Assembly: GCF_025118155.1 (NCBI RefSeq)
Contig: NW_026251402.1
Location: forward strand, 124,001 to 188,000
Length of the DNA: 64,000 nt
Source: Cokeromyces recurvatus
Lineage: Eukaryota; Mucoromycota; Mucoromycetes; Mucorales; Mucoraceae
Direction of reading: 5' to 3'
The stretch's first letter is position 1, and the number at the start of each line of letters is the position of its first letter. Made by a program: the position numbers and the translations under genes. The notes under the pieces were generated by a model. That model saw nothing but the letters and a program-made list of their open reading frames with translations, did not search any database and was not told where the DNA came from. Shown piece by piece: positions 11,863-23,200 of this stretch.

Positions 11863-13015
11863 ATGTCTTTCAATGATTTAGAACAAGGCCTTAATATAAC
11901 TAATACATTACATAATACATCTCTTTCGATAACAGGTATAATTTTAAACTATTTACTTGTTCATAATTACTAACAAATCTTGAAGACGATGATAGAGAAT
12001 ATAAAGAATTAACTCAAAGAATTGCTCAACAAATCTTTCATATCAACGGAAATATAAGTAGTATTGAACGACTTGTTAATTTCCTTGGGACACCTAAAGA
12101 TACAATTGAAATTAGAGGAAAGCTGTAAGTAAGCTATTCATTGTTATGATAAATTAATCTTTACAATCTCACATTGTAAAATTTATAGTCATGATGTCAC
12201 CAATGCTACTAGAGATCTCGTTAAGCTCTCAACTCAAGATTTAAAGTCACTTTCTTCTTTTCAAATACAGGATCCCAAGAAAAATGTATGTAACCTAATA
12301 TCTCCAAGTATTTATCATAAATAATAATAATAATAATACCTATATAGCGTCAAAGACGGCTAGAACAACAAAAGCTATCAAAGGATTTTCAGAAAGTTGT
12401 ATCCAATTTTCAAAATGTTCAAAGAAATTCAGCTAGCAGACAGCGTGAATATGTTGACAAAGCCAAGGCAACAACTGTTATGTTACAATCTCAAGCTGAG
12501 TAAGTATCTATGGCAATCATGGATCAAAGTGGTTAAATAAATTTAGTGTAGAGCAACTGAAGATAGTGAAGAACAAGACACAATGCTTATTCATAGTCAA
12601 CGTCAAGCTCAGTTAGAAGCATTAGATAATGAAATTGAATATAATGAGTTATTAATAAATGAAAGAGAAAGTGAAATACAAAATATAGAGCAAGGTATTA
12701 CCGAATTAAACGAAATTTTTCGTGACATGGGAATGTTAGTGAATGAACAAGAAAGCGGTATTCGTAAGTATGAACAAGTATTTATTTAAGGGATAATTAT
12801 AGTAAAACAGGCTCTTTTTTTTTTTCTTTTTTTATCTTTTAGAAAGTATCTATGGCAATGTATTAAATATTGCACAAAATACAAGACAAGCAGCTGATGA
12901 GCTTGTAGTTGCTAATCGTTATCAAAAAAAGTCAAGGAGAACTATGTGTTGTTTCTTACTGATTATTACTATTGTCGGATGTATTTTATCTCTTATTATT
13001 GTAATTGCAAAATAA
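11863..13015 (+). CDS. Endosomal Qa-SNARE (syntaxin 7/Pep12-like)
   Basis: The spliced model is 11863-11935, 11986-12124, 12189-12285, 12348-12499, 12552-12763 and 12843-13015 (281 residues). The order is a polar N terminus, an Habc-like helical region (about residues 30-170), a t-SNARE coiled coil with LNEIFRDMGMLVNEQ, whose Gln220 is the zero-layer Q, and a C-terminal membrane anchor at 259-280 preceded by a basic YQKKSRRT patch. The sequence around the SNARE motif is closest to syntaxin 7/Pep12, which drives fusion at endosomes and the vacuole. Pep12 versus Vam3/Stx7 cannot be settled by eye. The gene ends 13 bp from the stop codon of the convergent ZNF277-like gene, so their 3' UTRs must overlap. 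Confidence 0.92.
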
Positions 13016-13028
13016 AAAAAAAATCGTT

Positions 13029-14954
13029 TTATTGTTCAGAGACTGAAAGAGATTTCTCCATCATTTGATGAAGATACTTTTTCTTAGATTCAATATCTGG
13101 CACTTTTAAATCTTCTTCTTCTTCTTCTTCATTCTCTTCTTCTTCGAATCCAGTTAATAGAGGATCGTTTTCATAGGTTGGAATAAGAAATCGAGGATCT
13201 TTCCAAAAAGGAGCATCCATTGGAACAAATTTCGTAATGCAGCTTCCTTCCTTATAATGATCAGCAAGCTCTGTTTCATTATCAAAGACCTTTTCACAAG
13301 AGAAGCATGTTAGGTTAGATGATTGATGACGAATATAATTGATCAAAACAATAACTTGGTAAAAATCAAGGCCTATAAATTTCCAATATATAAGTCCCTT
13401 TTTCCAATCAAATCAATTTTTTTTTTCACTCATTCACCTTTAGTCTTTCTTAATTCAGATAAATTAAAATGATGTACTTTCTTCATATGATCTAATGCTT
13501 CTTTTGGTGAAGGCAATACTTGTGTATCAAATAAACACATGGTTGATTCTTGAACATCTTCCTCCCAATCAGCCCATGAACTATAATACATATATATATT
13601 TTAATATTCGTTTTCTCTTCTTATTTCATATATATATATATAACTTACTCGTCCTGCTTGTCATCATCACTGTCATAAGTATCATGTTCAAAGCTTTCCC
13701 AGTTTTTTCCCGGTTCTAAATAGTTGATAACATAAAATCTATCATATTGTCTATTCTTGGCTGCAATCTTAAAATGCTTCTTTTTTCTCATATGTTTACG
13801 TAATACAGCAGGACTAGTAAATGTCTTTTCACAATAAAGACATTGAAGTCTATAACAATAAAAAAAAAGTTAAACTAATAATAATAAAAAGACGCAATAA
13901 GAAAGACTTACTTTGATAATTTGCCTTCCAAAGTATCAAGAAATTCATTTACATAAACTAAATTATCTGGTAAACCAATATTGAAATTATGTTCCGAAAA
14001 CATATGTTTAAAAAGAGTAGTTCTAAACAATAAAAGTAGCTTTAATATAGAGTGAATAGTTTAAATAAGCCAAATATATACCTATTTTCGCCAATAATTT
14101 TACAAAAGAGACATTTCCTGGGCACTTTGGAGTCATTTTCTCGTTCATTTTGTTGAGTCTTTAAGACCTCATTCTAATATTTCAATACAGTTAGTCTTGT
14201 ATGCATGCATATACATATATATATTGGAGGGAGGGGGTCTGTGTATATAATTACCAATTTGGCTCGTTGCATGTCTTCTCGGATTTTTTTATCCAAGGCA
14301 CATTTTTCGGGATTAATGACATAAACTAATAATAGAGTGTGTTATTACATACTATTTATTTATATTTGTCTATAAAATTGGTTACTTGCCATTATTATTA
14401 GTATCTAATTCACCAATTTCACTAATAGACTTATTCTCAAATTCTTTTGCCCAACGTGATAAATAAGTATCCAAAGCCATATACATGTGATGAAGATTCT
14501 TAAATACAAGTTGGTGATCATCTTTCAAGTGCTTAACAAGTGAAGTTGTATCCACAAAAGGAATGGGAGAATTACATCCTTGAAAAGGACAAGAAATGAC
14601 AATGGTTGTATGGTAAGGTGGAACAGGTAAATCGATAGGATCAATCTGTTCGTCATTTTCTTCTTCTTCATCAGAATCATCGTCATCAGCAGCATGAAAA
14701 GGATTACTTGTTGGATGGTTTACAGCATGATGACGACGATGATTTGAGGATGAATGAGGATGGGTCTTTTTGTCTTTATGTGATTTTGAAGTAGCATGTT
14801 GTTTCTGCGGTTGTTGTTGTTGTTGTTGCTTAACAATAGGTATTTTATGTTTTGACTTGCGTCTTGTATTTGAAGAAGGCGAAGAATTGGCTTGCGAGTT
14901 AGGGTGTGTGGTCTTGTGACTTGTCACTGTATGCCATTCGTTATCTTCAATCAT
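13029..14954 (-). CDS. ZNF277: ZNF277-like C2H2 zinc-finger protein
   Basis: Seven exons: 14954-14390 (or -14414), 14325-14255, 14173-14082, 14022-13912, 13849-13649, 13580-13438 and 13372-13029, about 508 residues. The N terminus is low-complexity (His/Gln/Ser, then an acidic run). C2H2 or C2H2-like units follow: CPFQGC...H..H, CLFCKII...H..H, LQCLYCEKTF...H and LTCFSCEKVF...H. Blocks such as KHFKIAAKNRQYDRFYVINY and DWEED...LPSPKEALDHMKKVH match the ZNF277 family, whose animal member binds ribosomal protein uS5. The first intron either uses a GC donor (GCAAGT at 14389) or an upstream GTGAAT donor (14413); both keep frame. The tail is acidic (Glu-rich). It is divergent from the MRM2-like gene with about 250 bp between start codons. 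Confidence 0.88.
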
Positions 14955-15203
14955 ATTTTTATTTTTTAACTATTGACAAAAAAAAAAAAAAAGGAAGAAA
15001 AAAGAAAGATATTTGGAACAGCATGGAAAATGATGATATTGTTAAACAAAACAATTAGATTCCCGATAAATTTTCCCGAATAATAAAGACAAATGGGCAA
15101 TTCTTCTCCAACCACTTTTTATTATCAACAGCATATTTTTTATAATAATAATAATAATAATAAAAAGGGACTGGTATAATACAAAATAAAATAAAATAAA
15201 TAA

Positions 15204-15928
15204 ATGATCTTCTTATTATTAAATCGAGCTTATTCAACGTCATCAAAAAATTGGTTGTCTCGACAAGCGAAAGATCCCTATTGTAAACTTGCAAAGGCAA
15301 ATCAATATAGAGCAAGGAGCGCTTTCAAACTAATACAAATAAATGATAAATATCGTATTCTGCGACGCAATGATGTAGTTATTGATTGCGGTGCTGCTCC
15401 CGGTGGTTGGACTCAAGTAGCTGTCGAAAAAGTCTCTAAAAAAGGATTAGTGATCGGCATCGATCTTTTACATGTAGATCCCATTCCCCATGCTCATCTC
15501 ATTCAAGGGAATTTTATGCAAACTAAAACTCAAGACGAGATTCATCATATCCTTCAAGGTCGATCAGTGAATTTAGTATGTTCAGATATGGCTCCTAGTT
15601 TTTCTGGTAATCATATAGCAGATCATGCTCATTCAATGGAACTTTGTGAATCAGCCTTGTCATTTGCCGAAAAAGTATTATCACCGGGTGGTTCATTTGT
15701 AGCCAAGGTAATAGAAGATGATATAAAAAAAATAGATATTATATATAGAAATAGATGTATATTTTATGTGTTAACTCTATTATTATTTAGTTTTTAATGG
15801 GCGGTACAGAGCATGAATTTCGTAAAAAGTTAAAAAGCTTATTTGCTAAAGTGAAAACAGAAAAGCCAGATGCATCGAGAAAACAATCAACAGAAGGCTT
15901 TTTTGTGGCACTTGGATATAAAGGATAA
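15204..15928 (+). CDS. MRM2: Mitochondrial FtsJ-type 2'-O-ribose rRNA methyltransferase
   Basis: The two exons 15204-15707 and 15791-15928 give 213 residues. The protein is a minimal RlmE/FtsJ fold with the SAM-binding motif DCGAAPGGW (residues 61-69) and a complete K-D-K-E catalytic tetrad: Lys42 (RSAFKL), Asp128 (CSDMAPSFSG), Lys168 (FVAK, at the splice junction) and Glu203 (STEGFFVALG). The first 15 residues (MIFLLLNRAYSTSS) look like a short mitochondrial presequence with a YS-T processing-like motif. Length and the lack of a long C-terminal extension separate it from nuclear Spb1 and cytosolic Trm7. Mrm2 methylates U in the A-loop of large mitochondrial rRNA. The start was chosen because it gives the presequence and the gene is otherwise in frame. 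Confidence 0.93.
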
Positions 15929-16208
15929 GTCTTTTTTTAAGGGAGGAAATTGATTACTGTTATTCCAATAGAGAAAACCACTTCTTATTCTCTATTGTGT
16001 ATACATTTTATTTATTACCAGTAGTACTGTTGTTGTATTAAATTCTTTAATGGTGACAAAAGCATTTTTTTGTTGTTGCTAGGATTTGACTTTATTCCTT
16101 AATTTAACCGAAGTGGCTTAGAAAATGCACTATTAAAAAATGATATCGTAAATTATTATTGTTCCTGCTCAATCCCATTTATTTATATTTATTAAAAAAA
16201 AAAAAGTA

Positions 16209-16731
16209 ATGTCAAAACGAAGAAGAAATAATAAAAGGAATAAAAAGGACGAACGTAATTACATTGAAATATCTGATGATGATGATGATGACAATCAATC
16301 CATCGATTATGGTAAAAAAATAAAATAAAATAAAATAAATTGGGAGAAAATACATTTCATTTTAATTATAATTAACATATATTTGCAGATCACATCTCCA
16401 TCGATTCTACCCTACCTTCTTCTCCTTCTTCATCATCAGACCAACATCAACCCGAAACGAATACAGAATCTTCACATGTACATTTTACAGAAGACATGAT
16501 TCCTGAAAGTGATAGAGAAGAGGATTTCATTTCTTTAAATACTGAAGTCAATACACGTAGTAGGCAAGAGAAACGTAGAGATGAAAGAGCAGAATTAAAG
16601 CGTAAACGAGAAGATTCAAATGAAGAAAACAAGTCAGATGACATTGATATATGTTATCCTTGGATGAATTTAATGTCTTATTATCGTATAAAGCAACCTC
16701 TTTCTGCTAGAAAATTGTAAGCCGATTATAG

Positions 16732-16789
<58 letters not shown>

Positions 16790-18013
16790 AATTGAGATTA
16801 ATGGTAGATTACAACATGAGGTAGCTTGTTTTTTGCAATACATTGAACCAACAGAAATAGAGATTAAATTAAGAGAATATTTAATACATCGCATAAGAAC
16901 AGCAATTCAAGCGAATATACCTGAAGCCAAAGTAACTGTATTTGGTAGCTATTCTACCCAATTATATTTGCCCAATAGGTAAAATATAAAACCTGAATTA
17001 ATTCAAGACACTACTGACATGTAGATATATTTTAAAGCGATATTGATCTTGTTGTTCAATTTCCTCCCTCAGTACAAGTAAGACTTCGACGAATAGCTCA
17101 TATATTAGAATCAGAAGAAATATGTCGAGAACCGCATATTATTGAGCAAGCAACGGTAAGAATAGAAAGTGTGAATAAAAAAAATACACATATGCAGTTG
17201 TCATTTATTATAGTCTATTCTAGGTTCCTGTAATTAAACTTCAAGATATAATGACAAAGCTTAAAGTAGATATTATCTTGAACTCAACCTCAGGAGTTGA
17301 TAGTGCACGAAGGATTAATAAATTCGTAAAGAAATATCCAGCTGTTCGACCTTTGACATTAATTGTAAAGTATCTTTTATCACTTCGTCAGTTAAATGAA
17401 GTATATACAGGAGGATTAGGTGGTTATGCTATTGTGTGTCTTGTTGTTAGCTTTTTACAGGTAAGAAGATAATAACTAAATAGTGAGTATACTAATGTAT
17501 ATGTATATTATTATATAGATGCATCCTAAAGTAGCTTCGAAAGCAATCGACCCTATGCAAAATATAAGCTCATTATTATTAGACTTTTTTCAATTATATG
17601 GAATTATGTTCAATGTAGATCAAGTTGGTATTGATGTAAATGGCAATGGTTCTTATTATGACAAAAGTGGTATTGTTTGTAGGAATGGAAGAACTGTTTT
17701 CTCTATTCATGATCCTGAAGATCCTTCTAACGATATCGGTATCAAATCATACAATGCTATAGCTATTATTCGAACATTCAGATATGCATATGTATCCATG
17801 ACAAGGAAAGCATTCATATTGGAAGAAGAATTAGAGGAGAATAATTATAAAAAACTATATAGAGAAACCATAGAGAACCCTAAAAGTGGTTCTATTCTTA
17901 GCTCTTTCCTCTATATATCCGCTGAATTCATAAATCAAAGACAATTAATGAATGATGTATATGATGAAAAACGATGGGAAGGACAAACAGCAGCCAAAAC
18001 ATTTTCATTTTAA
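16209..18013 (+). CDS. TRF4: Non-canonical poly(A) polymerase, Trf4/Cid14 type
   Basis: Six exons (16209-16311, 16389-16716, 16808-16978, 17038-17155, 17224-17460, 17519-18013) give 483 residues. A basic then acidic/Ser-rich N terminus (about 125 residues) is followed by the nucleotidyltransferase core. This has the FGSYSTQLYLPNSDIDLVV motif, with Asp202 and Asp204 as metal ligands, and the third Asp at 256 (KLKVDIIL). The PAP-associated central domain has the conserved LIVKYLLSLRQLNEVYTGGLGGYA block. This is the Trf4/5 (Cid14) family, the catalytic subunit of the TRAMP complex that adds short A tails to aberrant nuclear RNAs for the exosome. Intron 2 contains a 52-nt uninterrupted A-run (16736-16787), which could trouble sequencing or splicing. 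Confidence 0.94.
16736..16787. repeat. Poly(A) homopolymer, 52 nt, inside an intron
   Basis: This is an uninterrupted A-run within intron 2 of the Trf4-like gene. Length is as printed; homopolymers of this size are often wrong in assemblies. Confidence 0.9.
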
Positions 18014-18375
18014 GAATAAGAATTTAAAAAAAATAAAAAAAATAAAAATAAATGTATATATTTTATGTAAATACAAAGCTTGAAAGAGGAAAAAAGGTAC
18101 GAGATCTACAAGGAAGGATTTTATTGGATAACCGAACAAAAACAAAGAATAAAATATACTGTTACACTACTGATACATTTTTTTTTCACAAATATGTTGA
18201 AATAAAGAAGGGAGATGAAATGAAATGAAATGAAATAAAAATGCATAATAAAAGAAAAAGACAAAGAGACCATTTACAGAACAAAAAAAAAGAAAGAAAA
18301 AGAAAAGGAAGTGTGTATCTATGTATAGTGAATATTTGAGTATGTGCAAAAAAAAAACTTTTTTTTTTCAAGTAT

Positions 18376-18648
18376 TTAATCGCTTCCTGCAAAGAATAAA
18401 GGGGCATCAGGAAGTTCAGCAACAATAGCATTTCTACGACGTAAAGCATAAACAGGTAATTCGATACTTGTATCATCATCAAACATGACAAGTGTTGCTC
18501 TTGCCCTTGGACTCTTTTGAAGCCACTCATTAATCGATGCTGTAGATAAGATTTCAGAGTTTGCTTCTTCTAAAACAGTATCACCATCTTGAATAGAATG
18601 AATATAAGAGCATGTTGGGTGAACAAAGACTTCGAGAAAATCAGACAT
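18376..18648 (-). CDS. Small conserved-looking protein of unknown function (90 aa)
   Basis: The single exon starts at ATG 18648 and encodes 90 residues, beginning MSDFLEVFVHPTCSYIHSIQ and ending LPDAPLFFAGSD. Composition is that of a normal soluble folded protein: mixed polarity, no low complexity, no signal peptide and no membrane segment. One hydrophobic strand-rich segment (RATLVMFDDDTSIELPVYAL) is flanked by charged turns. I do not recognise the family. It is convergent with the Trf4-like gene (362 bp between stops). A longer alternative frame on the same strand (18530-18186) is a shadow in low-complexity 3' sequence. The gene call rests on composition and the good start. Confidence 0.6.
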   Translation of the reverse strand: MSDFLEVFVHPTCSYIHSIQDGDTVLEEANSEILSTASINEWLQKSPRARATLVMFDDDTSIELPVYALRRRNAIVAELPDAPLFFAGSD

Positions 18649-20218
18649 ATTTTGCTTTTAAAGAAAAATTAATAGCGACAAATAAAAAGAAAAGGATTTG
18701 AAAGGAAAAAAAAAACAATTTTAGTATTTATATATAAAATTTGTATTCGCACCACCAGCTTCATTTTGTATATACACAACGACTTTTCAGCCACGTGGTT
18801 GGCCTTTTTGTCTGTATAACCATTTAAAATAGACTAGTTTTTGTTTTGTTTAGTTTTATTTCTTTTTTGCTTACAAGTAAATTATTTTATACTTGAATAT
18901 AATTCTGATAGTTTATTTTCCCCTAATATAATTTGGGTTGGATCGGGGAGTTTGTTTAAAGCAAGATATTCACTTGTATATGACTGGATATAACTTTTGT
19001 ATATATCCTGATTTTTTTTTTTTTCAGGAAAAAAAACAAAAAAAATAAATAAATATAAAAAAAGAGCACCACCTATTTAACAAATATAGTTGAATTAGGA
19101 AAAATTACTAAAATACAGGGTTAATAAAAATATACTTTCTACTATTAATAGGCTGTCATTTTTTTTTCACTAAAATCTTAACAATGATGAATTTTTGTCT
19201 CATGCCACTTTTTTTTTCCCCTCCTTCACTTTAAAATAACGGGTTTATTGTTCCACATATTCGTGCACAAAGTTTCTGGTAAACAAAGGACAGCAGCGTA
19301 TGTTAGCTTGTTGCACGAGACTTTTTTTTATTGAGACTCAATTTCTGGATGTAACAAAAATCATTAGCGTCTCTTATTCATTCATTGCGTCAATGATAGT
19401 TTATCTTTCAGCATTAAAACAAATATACATTAAAGTTTACTCAAATTTTGAGCACTTTACCTCAATTACACTATTATTTAATATTGATAGTCGTTCGATT
19501 TCTAGAGTAAAAGATCGAGGAAATATACCATAGTCAATGGTTCTAATTTAAAACATTAGTTTCACAAGCTTTATCTTTGAGAGATAGTTTTTTTTTTTGG
19601 TACTTTGTAGTACTTTTATTCTAATCATCATAATGATTCTTCTTGTTGTTATCATTATTAACTTCTATAAAAGTGGTAGAGATTCCTATACTTTAATAGA
19701 TAGTGGAATTAAACTTGTTTTAATGAAAGCTAATTTCTAAAATAAAGAGTAATATGTACCTTTTAAAAGTAGGAACGCTCTTTATACTCGCTATTACTTC
19801 TCAATTAAAGTGATTAATAATATTATTGCCAATAACTATTAAATAGTACGATTTCTAGTTTAATATTGAAGGCTTCGTAATGGCTTTACAATTACATTAA
19901 GAAAATATGTAATTTATTATTCTTATACTGTCTATATTAAACAAATATAAAAAAAAAACTTGATCAAGCCAGCTTGGATATGTTGAGCATATATGCAGAA
20001 CTTGCATCCTATAATATACGTGCGTATGTATATATTCTAGATGAATAAAACAGATTCCTTTTTAATACTAACATATAGAATCTTACAAAGAAAGTATTAA
20101 ACTTTTTATTGGATTTGATTGGCTTACACGATTTTTTTTTTTAAAAAAAACACAATCTGAACTTCAATTTATTAATACTGTTTTCTGGCGTCTTTTCGTG
20201 ATTTGATGCAAAGCACAT

Positions 20219-20251
<33 letters not shown>

Positions 20252-20287
20252 GTCAGCATAAAATTAAACAACATAATACACAATATT
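18649..20287. other. Intergenic region upstream of the ATR-like gene
   Basis: There are 1.6 kb with no supported gene. ORFs here (for example plus strand 19300-19533) have no recognisable content. The last part carries a 27-nt T-run (20224-20250) just before the ATR start codon. An upstream exon of the kinase gene cannot be excluded but none was found. Confidence 0.45.
20224..20250. repeat. Poly(T) run, 27 nt, just upstream of the ATR start
   Basis: T-run ending 37 bp before the start codon, followed by AG. It could be promoter/leader sequence or the pyrimidine tract of a 5'-UTR intron. Confidence 0.8.
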
Positions 20288-23200
20288 ATGGAAATTGAAG
20301 ATTTTATTAGACAAAGTATTGATGAAGGCGATCTTATTGAAGGTACAAAGAGTATATTGAAAATAAAATTTCATTTATTTTTTTATTGAACTAATGGCTG
20401 AAATTGTCAAAATTAAAATTATAGCCATTAGCGATGCATTACCGGGTTATTTTGAAGCTGGAATTTCACCTGAAGTATGTGCGTTATTATTTCAACCCTT
20501 AGTAGTTCATGCGCTTAAAAGTGCGCAATTAGATCAAAGCATAGCTATATATAGTAGAGTCATGGCAGACATTTATGCATATATTATTACCAAAGATGTC
20601 ACAAATAATAGATCCATATTTCAAGAATCTATTCAATTAATAAAAGGTATATTCAACTTTTTGTATTGCACCCTCTACACTTCTTCTTTTCTTACAGCAA
20701 AATCCTCTCATTTATTTATTTTTAGATATTATGGATGTTCAGCGTAAAAAAACAATTCAAGTAAGTTAGTGTACTGTGGGTATAACATGTATTAACTTCA
20801 AATGTATATGATAGACAAATTATGAATTTGATTTGCAGAAACTTGAAATGAAAGAATTATTGAATTTAGTGGCTATTAGTGTTAATACTTGTTCTTTAAT
20901 TTTATCAACTGAAGAATATCCAGAATTTGATTCTTATTTATATATTTTATGGGATAATTTGTCTAATATCTTGAAGTTCACTCTATTTGAAATAAATGAT
21001 ACCACAATAATTATAATCAAAGTAAATATATTGCACAAATAATAGTTTTTTTTTTAAGATTACTGAAAAAAATGAAATAAAAATAGGCTGTAGCAGGCAT
21101 TTCTAAAATATGTATTAGTGAATGCTTAACTGAAACAGATGAACTAACAATTTCCAACTTACTTGCAAGTATTTTGCGTGTCATGAATCATCAAAATATA
21201 TTAGAAGATTTATTAGTTGATCTAAGCAATACAGTTTCACATATTATTCAATCTTATCCCGACCTGACTATCCATGATACATCCTATTTGGCCTTATTAA
21301 CTAATTTGTATTCACAAAAGATAAAAAAAAATCCCGATCTAGTCAAGGTAAAGATGATGATATTGAGTTTTTTTTTATGGTAATGTGCATTCGAATAGCC
21401 TCACTCATAGAATAAATTTTAGATAAGAGCTATATTAAACTTATCGTGCTTGTTAGTTCAGAATTATACAAAAGCACCTTGGATTCCGGATATTTTACTT
21501 TTAGTGAATGAAATAGAAAGAGACCAGGAAGTTCAATCCATTAATATATTAAAAGAAAAATATACTCTACTTTTAAAAGAGATAGAAGAACCAGATGATC
21601 TAACTAATCATTTAGAGGCAATGGATATTGATGACGAGCTATCAATGTAAGATTAAAATTTCAAAAAAAAAGCAACTGACTCATATATGCATAACATTTT
21701 TATTATTATTATTATTATTTTATTTTAATTTTAGGTATTTATCTCAGAATTTAATGGTAACATCTGATGAGACTCATAAAGTACTTTTAAGTAAGGTGAA
21801 GGATATTATATATGAATTAACAAGCCAGAACCAAGATAGTAACCGTAGTCGAATTTTATTATCTCAAGTAAGCATATAGTAAATTAAACTGGAAGAAAAA
21901 AAAAAGTAATGAAATGATACTCATCTTATTTAAAGTTAAGAGATATTTCTATCTATACGCGAACAATTGATATGTCGGTTATTTGTAAAGCTTATATGAA
22001 AGACATTGTACAGTTTGTAACTCGTATGCTTGTAATTGACCCTGCTCTTACAGAAAATGTAACACAGCTTTTCGGCTATCAAATTCCTAACTTTCTTTCC
22101 ACTTATTTGAATATTGCTCTCCCGTTTGCTGTTGCTTATACAGAAGATGATGATGCTCTTTCCGGTATTGCTGCTTCATTAGAGCTATCCATTCTTAGCC
22201 TTTGTAAGAGTGGTGCTCACTATATTCTTGTCTCTTTGTTAATGGAAAAGGATGCAAACATTAAAGCTTATGGTTACAAACGTTTGCAGACTATCTTTGC
22301 AAACAAATCGATTGTAAAAACTTTAATAAGCGAAAACTTAACCAAAATAACAACTACACTTGCCATGAGTCTTGGTGTCCCAGGTTTACAGGAATCTTCA
22401 ATGAATGCATTAAACGAATTAAAGACACTGACGGGAAATACAAAAGAAAATTTGTCTGATTATCTGTCTTCTTACTTCATTGCCATATTAGAAAGAGTTT
22501 CACGATTTATTTCAGAGAAAAGAAACCAGGTTCTAAAAATTCAGGACCCTTATGCACTCGAAGCACTTTCGGTAATTATGTCCTTATTAGACTCAAATAT
22601 TAGCAACCATACACTCCATGTAAGTGCAACAACTCTATATATACTTATTCAAGTGTATATTACAATTAAAGAAGGAAAAAAAAAAAGAAAAAAAAAGAAA
22701 TAGAATACTAAATGATTAGTTCATATATGTATATAGTTAATGAAAGTATTCCACACTTTAAAGGAACTGCCAAATATGCAATTTCAAGTTTGTTCTCTAT
22801 GGGAAAAATTTATTTCACTTTTAGATACTGATACTATCCTGTCTCATGTAAATGGAATTGTTAAAAATTTAATTGATATAATGCCTATAGCAACAAAAGA
22901 AATTCGAGTCACCATTGCAAAATTATTATACAATTTATTGGTAGAAAAAAATAATTTGGAACCAGGACATTATACGAATTTGCCAATACTTCCAGATTAC
23001 GAAGAGTTTCAGGAATTAAAAGAATATATTGCTTCTAATAAGCAAACAAAGAAGCCGTCTAATTATGAGTTTAAACAAATTATTGCAACATTTTCTAATG
23101 CGAATTCAGATGATGTTCAAGTTCTTTTAGGATTGCAACGATTAAGAATATTACTCGAAAACTATCCTGAATGTGAGGTTTATCGTAATCAAATCTTCTC

